Shown here: one piece after another, positions 1 through 6,446 of the stretch
Position numbering within the stretch: the first letter of the stretch is position 1
Layout: every line of letters begins with the position of its first letter
Origin: Candidatus Aminicenantota bacterium
Lineage (GTDB): Bacteria > Acidobacteriota > Aminicenantia > Aminicenantales > Saccharicenantaceae
Assembly (NCBI GenBank): GCA_022867105.1
Contig: JALHVH010000249.1
Location: 1 to 6,765 of the forward strand
DNA length: 6,765 nt
Reading direction: 5' to 3'
Program-made: the position numbers and the translations under genes
The notes under the pieces: model-generated
Database searches by the model: none
Told to the model about the DNA's origin: nothing
Seen by the model: only the letters and a program-made list of their open reading frames with translations

Positions 1-1990
1 AGCCCAGGTTGTAGAGGAGCATGGGTTGTTCGGGTGCGATGGCCTTCGCCCTCCGTGCCCATTCGAGGCCTTTTTCGCGCTCCCCGAGGGCGACGAGACC
101 GTTGGCGCCCATGTAGAGCGCGCGGGCGTCGTCGGGGCGGAGCTCGAGACGTTCGGCGGCCAGGGCGACGCCCTTCCGCCGGGCGGCCCGCCCTTCGTCC
201 GGACGGCCGAGGTCGTCGTAGCTCTGGGCGACGAGCAGGGGGGACTGGTAGTCGTCCGGACGCACGCGACTCGCTTCCTCGTAATAGCGGGCGGCCTTCT
301 CGAGATCCCCGCTGACGAAGGTGTGGCGGGCGTAGAAATACCAGGCCTCGAAGAGCTCCGGGTCGAGCCGGATGGCGGTCTCGAAGCCGCGCTCCGCTTC
401 CTCTTTGAAGCCTTCGATCGACATGGCCAGGGCGTAGGAGGCCTGGGCCTGCGCGGAGCGTGGGGCCAGCTCGACGGCCCGGCGGCTTGCGGCCTTGGCC
501 TGATTGCGCACGGAATCGTTGCGCTCCGAGTTGAGATAGATATAGGACCAGCAGTCCGCGAGGCCCGCGTAGGCGAGGGCGTATTCCGGGTCAAGCTCGG
601 TCGCCCGGGAGAAAAGCTGGAGGGCGAACTCGATGTCGTTCCGGCCATACTGGTAATAGAAGCTCCGCCCCCGCAGATAGTAGTCGTAGGCCTGGATACG
701 ACGGGTCGGCGCCGGCCGCAGGGCTCCCTTCTCCTTGGGGGTGAGCGTGACCTGGAGGGCCCGGACGATGTTCCGGGCGATCTCTTCCTGGATCTCGAAG
801 ATGTCCTTCATCTCCCGGTCGAACGAATCCGACCAAAGGTGGTAACCCCGGCCCGCGTCCACCAGCTGGGCCGTGATCCGGAGCCGGTTGCCGGACTTGC
901 GAACGCTCCCTTCAAGGACCGCGTCGACATGGAGACGGCGTCCGATCTCCTTGAGCTCGACGGTCGAGCCGGTGAACTGGAAGGAGGCCGTCCGGGACAC
1001 CACGCGCAGTCCCTGGACGCGGAAGAGGGCGTTGATGATCTCCTCCGCGATCCCCTCGCAGAAGTAGGCCTGGTCCTTTTCCCGGCTCATGTCGGCGAAG
1101 GGGAGCACCGCGATGGACGGGATCTCCGCGACCCCTCCCGCGCTTTGGTCCCGGCTCATGAGTCCTATCTCATCGCGGAGGTCGACGGCCGAGGCCGTCC
1201 GGTTCCCACGGTCCTTTTCGAGGCAGTGCCGCAGGATTCGGTCAAGCGGGCGCGGCAGCTTGGCGTTCAGCTCGAACGCCGGACGGGGTTCCTCCCTGAG
1301 GATGGCGGCGATCGTATCAGCGATGGTTATCCCGCCGAAAGGGTGCTCTCCGGTCGCCAGTTCGTAGAGGATGATCCCCAGGGAGAAGAGGTCGGTGCGG
1401 TGGTCGAGGACTTCGTTCCTGAGCTGCTCGGGGGACATGTAGGAGATCGTCCCCGTGAACGATTCCTCGAGGGTGGCCGTTCTGGCCTTCTCGATCCCCT
1501 CGATCGCGGGAACGGGATCGAGGATCTGCGCCAGGCCGAAGTCGAGGATCTTCACCTTTCCGGAGGGATCGATCAGGATGTTCCCCGGCTTCAGGTCGCG
1601 GTGGATGATCCCGCGCTCGTGGGCGGCGGCGACGGCGTCGGCCAGGGGGATGGCGATCTTGAAGAAAAGGTCGAGGGGGACCCCTCCGGGAACGATGAGC
1701 TTCGAAAGCGGCCTGCCATCGACGAGCTCCATCGTGAAGAAGCGGACGTTTTCCGCTTCGGCGATAGTGTAGATGGTGACGATATTGGGGTGATGGAGCG
1801 CGGCGACGGCCTTCGCCTCACGCTCGAAGAAAGCCCGCCGGCCGGGGTCGGCCACGGCCCCTTCCGGAAGGACCTTGATGGCGATGTCCCTCTCGAGCTT
1901 GAGGTCGCGGGCCTTCCAGACGACTCCCATGCCCCCCTTGCCGAGCTGCTCGAGAAGGCGGTAGTGCGCCAAGACTTGGCCGGGTTCCAT
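1..1990 (-). CDS. Ser/Thr protein kinase with COG5616-like region and C-terminal TPRs (partial, 3' end off left edge)
   Basis: Predicted cytoplasmic Hanks-type Ser/Thr kinase; 663 codons are visible and the C-terminus is missing. The kinase domain spans about residues 10-275. It has the glycine loop GKGGMGVV (17-24), ATP-binding K39 in AIKVLP, helix-C E58, the catalytic loop HRDLKPGN (D132, N137), DFG at 150-152 and SPE in place of APE at 186-188. These residues predict an active kinase. Residues about 291-410 (from PSIAVLPFADMS) resemble the COG5616 'TolB N-terminal' region often found next to TPRs. From about 430 to the edge there are several TPR-like helical repeats, for example around ATELDPEYALAYAGLADCW. 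No transmembrane helix separates kinase and sensor parts; the linker is only about 15 residues, which differs from many receptor-like relatives. The chosen ATG at 1990 lies 9 nt after a weak AGG; an in-frame ATG at 1996 would add two residues. The gene diverges from pyrE and has its own strong promoter. Its input and targets cannot be read from the sequence. Confidence 0.95.
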   Translation of the reverse strand, partial: MEPGQVLAHYRLLEQLGKGGMGVVWKARDLKLERDIAIKVLPEGAVADPGRRAFFEREAKAVAALHHPNIVTIYTIAEAENVRFFTMELVDGRPLSKLIVPGGVPLDLFFKIAIPLADAVAAAHERGIIHRDLKPGNILIDPSGKVKILDFGLAQILDPVPAIEGIEKARTATLEESFTGTISYMSPEQLRNEVLDHRTDLFSLGIILYELATGEHPFGGITIADTIAAILREEPRPAFELNAKLPRPLDRILRHCLEKDRGNRTASAVDLRDEIGLMSRDQSAGGVAEIPSIAVLPFADMSREKDQAYFCEGIAEEIINALFRVQGLRVVSRTASFQFTGSTVELKEIGRRLHVDAVLEGSVRKSGNRLRITAQLVDAGRGYHLWSDSFDREMKDIFEIQEEIARNIVRALQVTLTPKEKGALRPAPTRRIQAYDYYLRGRSFYYQYGRNDIEFALQLFSRATELDPEYALAYAGLADCWSYIYLNSERNDSVRNQAKAASRRAVELAPRSAQAQASYALAMSIEGFKEEAERGFETAIRLDPELFEAWYFYARHTFVSGDLEKAARYYEEASRVRPDDYQSPLLVAQSYDDLGRPDEGRAARRKGVALAAERLELRPDDARALYMGANGLVALGEREKGLEWARRAKAIAPEQPMLLYNLG

Positions 1991-2013
1991 GATCATTCGC
2001 CTGATGCGTTTTC

Positions 2014-2041
2014 AGTATACTGATTGTCGAATTCTTGTCAA
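2014..2041 (-). promoter_or_regulatory. Near-consensus sigma70-type promoter of the kinase gene
   Basis: Read on the minus strand, TTGACA (2041-2036) is followed after exactly 16 bp by TATACT (2019-2014). The -35 matches the consensus fully and the -10 in five of six positions. Transcription would begin near 2007, only about 11-17 nt before the two candidate start codons. The leader is therefore very short and carries only a weak AGG (2002-2000) as ribosome-binding site. A direct repeat GACAA, N6, GACAA with an 11-bp period lies in the -35/spacer region and could be a regulator site. The boxes are seen directly; promoter activity is inferred. Confidence 0.75.
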
Positions 2042-2064
2042 CACGGGATCGGTGTCCCATCATC

Positions 2065-2093
2065 TTGACTTTCTTCCTTCCCTGAGATAAATG
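2065..2093 (+). promoter_or_regulatory. Candidate pyrE promoter
   Basis: TTGACT (2065-2070) is a five-of-six -35 match. Two -10 readings are possible: GATAAA at 2086-2091, preceded by the extended element TGA with a 15-bp spacer, or TAAATG at 2088-2093 with a 17-bp spacer. Either gives a leader of about 115-120 nt before pyrE. The position, back-to-back with the kinase promoter, is sensible, but the -10 is poor. Confidence 0.4.
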
Positions 2094-2189
2094 GGGAAGT
2101 GCCATGTTCCCCTGCACGTTCCGTAACATCCTGCCCAACGTCCCGCCGGAGAACGTTGTCGTGATGTGCGATGCCGGTAAGAAACATCG
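2093..2189 (+). other. pyrE upstream leader with three small inverted repeats
   Basis: Three short dyads follow one another before pyrE. GGGGAA (2093-2098) pairs with TTCCCC (2107-2112) across 8 nt. CAACGT (2136-2141) pairs with ACGTTG (2153-2158) across 11 nt. CGATG (2169-2173) pairs with CATCG (2185-2189) across 11 nt. None is followed by a T-run, so none looks like an intrinsic attenuator, and I do not recognise a PyrR-binding or other known pyrimidine-control element. Stems of 5-6 bp in GC-rich DNA can arise by chance. They are recorded because they fill an otherwise gene-free leader. Confidence 0.25.
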
Positions 2190-2217
2190 AAGGTAAAATT
2201 CAACCGCGAGGATAACG

Positions 2218-2811
2218 ATGACCCAGAACACTCAAGAAAAAGTCCTGGCCCTCTTCAAGGAATGCGACGCCCTGCTCCAGGGCCATTTCAAGCTGACTTC
2301 CGGGAAACACTCCGAGTGGTACTTCGAGAAGATCCGCCTCATCCGGAAGCCCGACGTTCTCGACCGGATCGTCGACCTCCTCGTCGGGAAGATCGAGGCC
2401 GCCGGCGCGGATTTCGATACCGTCGTCTCGCCCGCCTACGGCGCCATCGCCATCGGCTTCCTGGCCGCGCTCAAACTCGGGAAGACGTTCGCCTTTTCCC
2501 AGCGCGTCGACGGGAAGATGTCGTTTCGCTCGGGTTTCAGCGGCCTCGACGGCTCCCGGGCGATCATCGTCGAAGACATCCTGACGACGGGCGGCTCCAT
2601 CCAGGAGGTCCTCGAATGCTTGAAGGAGAAGCAGGTCGCCGTCGCCGGGATCCATGTCCTCGTCGACCGGACCGCCGGGTCCGTCCTCATCGAAGGGAAG
2701 CCGGTCGGAAGCCTCCTCGCCCTCAAGGTCGAGGCGTTCGAGCCCGAGGTCTGCCCGTTCTGCAAGGCCGGTCTGCCGCTGACCAAGCCCGGGGCTTCAG
2801 ATAAGAAATAG
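2218..2811 (+). CDS. pyrE: Orotate phosphoribosyltransferase
   Basis: Catalyses orotate + PRPP to orotidine 5'-monophosphate + diphosphate, the fifth step of de novo UMP synthesis, in the cytoplasm. The 197-residue protein is full length for the shorter OPRT subfamily. It shows the N-terminal OPRT signature GHFKLTSGKHSEWYF (22-36), SPAYGAIAIG (71-80), a flexible-loop region with R96, K100 and SFRSGF (102-107), and the PRPP-binding motif IIVEDILTTGGS (116-127) with the acidic pair E119-D120. The C-terminal CPFC (179-182) followed by KAGLPLTKPG is, from memory, common in this subfamily. The ATG start has a GAGG (2208-2211) six nt upstream. No other pyrimidine gene adjoins it: it is divergent from the kinase gene and convergent with the DUF3943 gene, so it is probably transcribed alone. 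Identification is firm; its regulation is not visible. Confidence 0.97.
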   Translation: MTQNTQEKVLALFKECDALLQGHFKLTSGKHSEWYFEKIRLIRKPDVLDRIVDLLVGKIEAAGADFDTVVSPAYGAIAIGFLAALKLGKTFAFSQRVDGKMSFRSGFSGLDGSRAIIVEDILTTGGSIQEVLECLKEKQVAVAGIHVLVDRTAGSVLIEGKPVGSLLALKVEAFEPEVCPFCKAGLPLTKPGASDKK

Positions 2812-2820
2812 CACCGCCCG

Positions 2821-2835
2821 CCGTGGTTACCATGG
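2821..2835. other. Weak hairpin between convergent genes
   Basis: In the 54-bp gap between the stop codons of pyrE and the DUF3943 gene, CCGTGG and CCATGG (with one G-U pair) can form a 6-bp stem around a TTA loop. There is no T-tract on either strand after it, so it does not meet the usual picture of an intrinsic terminator. It is the only dyad noticed in the gap and might help end transcription from one or both sides. Confidence 0.2.
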
Positions 2836-2865
2836 AGAAAGCCCTATGGGAGGAAGAGGGAGGGA

Positions 2866-4584
2866 TCAGAACTTGTAGCTCACGAAGAGCGTGTACCTGT
2901 TCTCCAGGCTGCCGTTCCGGGTGTCCTTGATGACCCCGCGCCGGTCGATGCCCTCATAACTTCCATAGAGCTCGACAGGCGTGTCGGGGAAGCGCAGGGC
3001 GGCCCCGATCCGGTACGTCAGCCTGGTGTCCGTCGGGTGGAAGTCGTCCGTGACCTCCTTCTGGAATCTATCGAGCCCGTCCACCGAACCGTAAGCTTGA
3101 TATCTTACAAGTCCGTTGAACTCCAGGCCGTGGATGTTGTAGGTCAGCCCCGAGGAGAACGTTGTTCCGAGCCCGTAATAGTAGCCGTAATAAAGGAGCG
3201 TCGTCTTGACCCCGGTGAGGTCCCGACCGACGGAGTATTTGTTCAGGGCGTAGGAGTTGACGAGCCCGAAGTCCAGGTAGGCGTCGAAGACGAGCCGGAG
3301 TCTCGATGCCGGAGAGAATTTCGTATAATCGAAGACCGGCCCCACGACATGGACGACGGAGAGTTTATCCCTGAATTCTCGCGGTTCTTCAAGATGAAGG
3401 TCGAAGCCCTGTTTGACGGGGACCGAGCTCGAGTCGTAGGGGGCGACGGACTTCTTCTTGTACAGGGTGAACGCGGAGCCCATGCCGAAGCAATACGCGT
3501 ATCCGCGGAGGTCGGCGTCTATCTCCTGCTTGAAATAGCCCAGGCCGACGACCCGGGTGGAGATGTTGGCCTCTTCGATGCGACCGTGGAGGAACGCGAA
3601 ATCGACGTCCAGATCGGAGGCCACGGTATCCATGACCATCCTCCCGGTTTTACCGGGCTTTCCGTAGTCCGGGAGGTGGATGATTTGCGTGTGAAAACCC
3701 ACGATGAAATTGTTTTGGGAGCCATCGCCCTTGGAGGCCGGCATGCTCCTTTGACCGAGAAAGAAGCGGAAAGAATGCCAGCCGGGCTCCGGCCCCAAGG
3801 AAAGGTTCTTACTCTGCTCCTTATCGAGCCAATGGTTCAGCTTCATGAACGGGTCGATGAAGCTCAGGAGCCTGTTGAAAAATCCGTTGCGCCCGATGAA
3901 GTACTTCCCTAGCTGGAACCAGGCTTCGCCGACGGAGTAGCCTCCGGCGGACGTCATGATGTTGTCGTTCAGGGAGATGACTTCGCGCCACTCCGCGACG
4001 TATTCCCACCAGAGCGACCCGCCCATGGAGAAAAGGAAGGACTGCGGCCAGCTCAAGTGGTTCGTCCTGGCGACGTTATAATAGAGGGCCCCCGCGAAGG
4101 CGTGGGTCCAGTTCAGGCTGAAGGCGTTGGAGTCGAGCGACCAGGCCTCGAACGTGAAGAACCTCCGCTTCTGGTCCTTCCAGCTGAAGCGGAACTGCCA
4201 GTCCTCGATGAACTTCGCGTAGTTCAGCCAGTAGCGGACCTGGGAGTACATCATCACGCTCCCGATCTCGAAAAGCGCGCGGCCCGTATTCTTATGGAGC
4301 CCGGGAGCGGGAACCGCGGCCGGATCGTCTTTGCCGAAAGAACTCTTCGGGTCCCGGGATTTTTCCTGGTCCGGGGGATAGGAAAAGCTGAGCGTTGGAG
4401 AAGGACCGGAGGAAAACGGGGGAAGGGTAAGGCCGGAGCCGGGCGCTTGGGGTGTCTGCGGAGTCAGGAATTGCCGGGACGCCCTCCGCCCGGCCGCAAG
4501 CCCGGAGGCGGGCAGGACGAGGACGATCGCCGTCAGAAGTCCGACGACGGAACGGACCTTCGCTCCCTTGACATGACCCGACAA
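2866..4584 (-). CDS. Secreted / outer-membrane DUF3943-type protein, probable beta-barrel
   Basis: Role unknown. The 572-residue product starts with a Sec-type signal: basic n-region K6-R11, hydrophobic V13-L24, and probable cleavage near A30-A31. A Pro/Ser-rich stretch follows (about 38-95), then a domain I recognise as DUF3943-like (about 98-230). Its aromatic, conserved-looking segments include WWEYVAEWREVISLNDNIM (192-210) and SAGGYSVGEAWFQLGKY (212-228). The rest (about 265-572) alternates short aromatic-rich segments with polar turns and ends in YTLFVSYKF. A C-terminal Phe in an amphipathic final strand is typical of BAM-inserted outer-membrane proteins. The start is TTG at 4584; no in-frame ATG or GTG precedes the signal peptide before the upstream stop at 4632-4630. 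GGA (4593-4591) lies 6 nt before the TTG. The family name is from memory of the motif pattern; the barrel is inferred. Confidence 0.8.
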   Translation of the reverse strand: MSGHVKGAKVRSVVGLLTAIVLVLPASGLAAGRRASRQFLTPQTPQAPGSGLTLPPFSSGPSPTLSFSYPPDQEKSRDPKSSFGKDDPAAVPAPGLHKNTGRALFEIGSVMMYSQVRYWLNYAKFIEDWQFRFSWKDQKRRFFTFEAWSLDSNAFSLNWTHAFAGALYYNVARTNHLSWPQSFLFSMGGSLWWEYVAEWREVISLNDNIMTSAGGYSVGEAWFQLGKYFIGRNGFFNRLLSFIDPFMKLNHWLDKEQSKNLSLGPEPGWHSFRFFLGQRSMPASKGDGSQNNFIVGFHTQIIHLPDYGKPGKTGRMVMDTVASDLDVDFAFLHGRIEEANISTRVVGLGYFKQEIDADLRGYAYCFGMGSAFTLYKKKSVAPYDSSSVPVKQGFDLHLEEPREFRDKLSVVHVVGPVFDYTKFSPASRLRLVFDAYLDFGLVNSYALNKYSVGRDLTGVKTTLLYYGYYYGLGTTFSSGLTYNIHGLEFNGLVRYQAYGSVDGLDRFQKEVTDDFHPTDTRLTYRIGAALRFPDTPVELYGSYEGIDRRGVIKDTRNGSLENRYTLFVSYKF

Positions 4585-4632
4585 AATAAATCCATCCGTT
4601 TTGTTAGGATCTAAAGATTTCGTTGGTTTCTA

Positions 4633-4661
4633 TGAATACACGGAAAATGGGATCAAGTCAA
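4633..4661 (-). promoter_or_regulatory. Candidate promoter of the DUF3943 gene
   Basis: On the minus strand TTGACT (4661-4656) is followed after 17 bp by TATTCA (4638-4633). The -35 matches five of six positions, but the -10 is weak, matching mainly its TAT. The surrounding stretch 4585-4660 is clearly richer in A/T than the neighbouring genes. Transcription would start near 4626, giving a leader of about 40 nt. Confidence 0.35.
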
Positions 4662-4704
4662 GTTGTCGCTCGACGGCCGCCCGGGACCTTGGCTTGAACG
4701 TCAT

Positions 4705-4722
4705 CGGGGAAGATTTGCCCCG
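4705..4722 (+). repeat. Inverted repeat upstream of the oxidoreductase promoter
   Basis: CGGGG (4705-4709) and CCCCG (4718-4722) form a perfect dyad around 8 nt. It lies just upstream of the candidate -35 and overlaps the first copy of a TTGCCC direct repeat (4715-4720 and 4726-4731, 11-bp period). It could be a regulator-binding site, or chance in GC-rich DNA. Confidence 0.25.
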
Positions 4723-4725
4723 CAC

Positions 4726-4756
4726 TTGCCCTCTAAGGGAGCGTGGTGTATATATT
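4726..4756 (+). promoter_or_regulatory. Candidate promoter of the oxidoreductase / serine hydrolase operon
   Basis: TTGCCC (4726-4731) is a four-of-six -35. After 17 bp comes TATATA (4749-4754), or TATATT at 4751-4756 with a 19-bp spacer; the latter matches the -10 consensus in five positions. The start of transcription would fall around 4760. That is after the GTG at 4743 that would otherwise give a longer reading frame, and about 40 nt before the ATG at 4803. The promoter reading therefore supports the shorter protein. Confidence 0.45.
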
Positions 4757-4791
4757 TGTCCGGGAATGGACCGGTTTGATGGCCTCGACGG

Positions 4792-4796
4792 GGAGG
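4792..4796 (+). promoter_or_regulatory. Ribosome-binding site deciding the ATG 4803 start
   Basis: A perfect GGAGG core sits 6 nt before ATG 4803. The upstream in-frame GTG at 4743 has only AAGGGA (4735-4740) two nt before it, which is too close, and it lies inside the likely promoter. This selects a 545-residue protein that places the twin-arginine motif at residues 8-9. Confidence 0.85.
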
Positions 4797-4802
4797 AGAA
4801 AG

Positions 4803-6440
4803 ATGGCGAACGATACATGGGACCGGCGGGATTTCCTGAAGTCCGTGCTGATGGGCCTGCCGATGATGACCTTGGACTGGGACGCTTTTCCCAAGAACAA
4901 GAGGGCCGGGGCCGACGCGGCCGAAGGAAAGTACGATGCGATCGTCATCGGCGCCGGGCTTGGAGGACTGAGCTGCAGCGCGGCCTTCGCCCGCCAGGGG
5001 TTCAAGGTCCTCGTCCTGGAAAAACACGACAAGCCGGGCGGATACGCCACCGTGTTCCGCAGGCCGGGTGGCTTCTCCTTCGACGTGTCCCTCCATTCCA
5101 CGGCGGGCGTGGAGAGAGACGGTGTCAGGAACCTCATTCCCGGGTTCCCAGAGATCGAGGACGTCGTGTTCGTGCCGCATCCGAACGTCTATCGGGTCAT
5201 CTATCCCGACGACGATATCCGCGTTCCGGCCAGGGATGTCCCCGGGTACATCAAAATGCTCACGGACAGGTTCCCCGGGGAGCGGGAAGGCATCGCCGGG
5301 ATCTTCGAGGACATGAAAGGCCTCGTCAGCGACATCAACAAGTATTCGCAAGCCCAAGGCCGGGCGAATATGGCCCAATTCCCCACGGAGTTCCCGTACC
5401 TCTTCAAGAGCTTCGGGAAACCGTGGGGCGCCCTCGTCGACCTCCGGATAAGAGACCCGAAGCTTAAGGGCATCATCTCCTCGCTTTGGGGATATTACGG
5501 CCTTCCGCCCTCGAAGGTCAGCACATATTATTACGCCATGCCCACGATCGGCTATCTCGAGGAGGGCGGCTTTTATCCTATTGGCAAATCCCAGAAGATG
5601 AGCGATGCGTTCGCGAAGTTCATCTCGGCCCGCGGCGGCGAGGTCAAGCTCCGGACGCAGGTCGAAAGGATCCTGGTCAAGGACCAGACCGCTTATGGAG
5701 TGGGGACGGCCGACGGCAAAGAATATACGGCCCGGGTCGTCATTTCGAACGCCAATGCTTATGACACCTTCCATAAGATGATCGGAGCCCCGGAGATCCT
5801 CCGGGATTACTTCGGCCGGATGGACAAGCTCAGCCCGAGCTTATCGTCCTTCCAGGTGTTCCTGGGGCTCAACAAGGACCTCGTCAAGGAGATAGGCGTC
5901 AAGGACACGGAGGTTTTTTACAATTCGGGCTACGACGTCGAGGCGGATTACGCGGCCTGCCTCAAAGGCGAGGTCGGCGGAGGCTACTCAGCGACCATGT
6001 ACGATAACCTCTACAAGGGTTATTCGCCGGAAGGGAAGAACACCCTGTCCCTGATGACCCTCCAGGGATACGAGCTATGGGCGAAATTCGAGACCGACTA
6101 TTTCGCCGGGAAGAAGAAGGCTTACCAGGCCGAGAAGAACCGGATGGCCGACATCCTCATTGACGCGGCCGAGAAGACCCTGCTTCCGGGCCTCCGAAAG
6201 GCCATCGAGGTCCGGGAGGTGGGGACGCCCCTGACGAACGTCCGGTACACCGGCAATTACAGGGGCGCGATCTACGGCTGGGACCAGACGGTCGATAACT
6301 CCGGGCCGCAGCGTCTGCCCCACAAGACCCCTGTCAAGAACCTGTATCTTGCAGGAGCCTGGACGAGCCCGGGCGGCGGCTATGGCGCCGTCATCCCGAG
6401 CGGACTCGAATGCTTCGGCGAGATCGTGAAGGAGTGGTGA
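4803..6440 (+). CDS. CrtI / retinol-saturase-like FAD-dependent oxidoreductase with twin-arginine N-terminus
   Basis: Predicted FAD flavoprotein of the phytoene desaturase, carotenoid isomerase and retinol saturase superfamily, which desaturates, saturates or isomerises polyene and isoprenoid substrates. The 545-residue protein has an N-terminal Rossmann dinucleotide fold: AIVIGAGLGGLSCSAAFARQ (46-65, GxGxxG at G50-G55) and E73 in VLVLEKHDKPGG for the FAD ribose. The C-terminal FAD-contact segment NLYLAGAWTSPGGGYGAVIP (513-532) is characteristic of the family. DRRDFLKSV (7-15) resembles a Tat signal core, but the following hydrophobic stretch (about 14-24) is short before D25, so export is possible, not proven. 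The start was chosen by its GGAGG site. The gene heads a probable operon with the serine hydrolase 6 bp downstream. No other carotenoid gene (crtB, crtE, crtY) is present, so a carotenoid role is not supported and the substrate is unknown. Confidence 0.92.
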   Translation: MANDTWDRRDFLKSVLMGLPMMTLDWDAFPKNKRAGADAAEGKYDAIVIGAGLGGLSCSAAFARQGFKVLVLEKHDKPGGYATVFRRPGGFSFDVSLHSTAGVERDGVRNLIPGFPEIEDVVFVPHPNVYRVIYPDDDIRVPARDVPGYIKMLTDRFPGEREGIAGIFEDMKGLVSDINKYSQAQGRANMAQFPTEFPYLFKSFGKPWGALVDLRIRDPKLKGIISSLWGYYGLPPSKVSTYYYAMPTIGYLEEGGFYPIGKSQKMSDAFAKFISARGGEVKLRTQVERILVKDQTAYGVGTADGKEYTARVVISNANAYDTFHKMIGAPEILRDYFGRMDKLSPSLSSFQVFLGLNKDLVKEIGVKDTEVFYNSGYDVEADYAACLKGEVGGGYSATMYDNLYKGYSPEGKNTLSLMTLQGYELWAKFETDYFAGKKKAYQAEKNRMADILIDAAEKTLLPGLRKAIEVREVGTPLTNVRYTGNYRGAIYGWDQTVDNSGPQRLPHKTPVKNLYLAGAWTSPGGGYGAVIPSGLECFGEIVKEW

Positions 6441-6446
6441 GGCCCA

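Noticed and set aside
26..2023. A 665-codon plus-strand open frame opposite the kinase gene
   Set aside because: The minus strand encodes an unmistakable kinase with all catalytic motifs. The plus-strand product is low-complexity, rich in Gly, Asp, Val and Arg, with no recognisable domain. Such antisense frames are expected where third positions are nearly all G or C.
2200..2655. A 151-codon minus-strand frame within pyrE
   Set aside because: It is antisense to a firmly identified pyrE and shows no domain or ribosome-binding support.
2812..2865. An intrinsic terminator shared by pyrE and the DUF3943 gene
   Set aside because: The only stem is 6 bp with a wobble pair and no T-run follows it on either strand, so it is listed only as a weak hairpin.
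4743..4802. An N-terminal extension of the oxidoreductase starting at GTG 4743
   Set aside because: It lacks a properly spaced ribosome-binding site, overlaps the probable promoter, and the internal ATG 4803 has a perfect GGAGG 6 nt upstream.
4701..5774. A 357-codon minus-strand frame across the oxidoreductase
   Set aside because: It is antisense to a gene with clear FAD-binding motifs, is compositionally artificial, and crosses the promoter region of the plus-strand operon.
4803..6440. A carotenoid biosynthesis cluster
   Set aside because: Only a CrtI-superfamily protein is present; no phytoene synthase, cyclase or prenyl synthase lies nearby, and the superfamily includes many enzymes unrelated to carotenoids.
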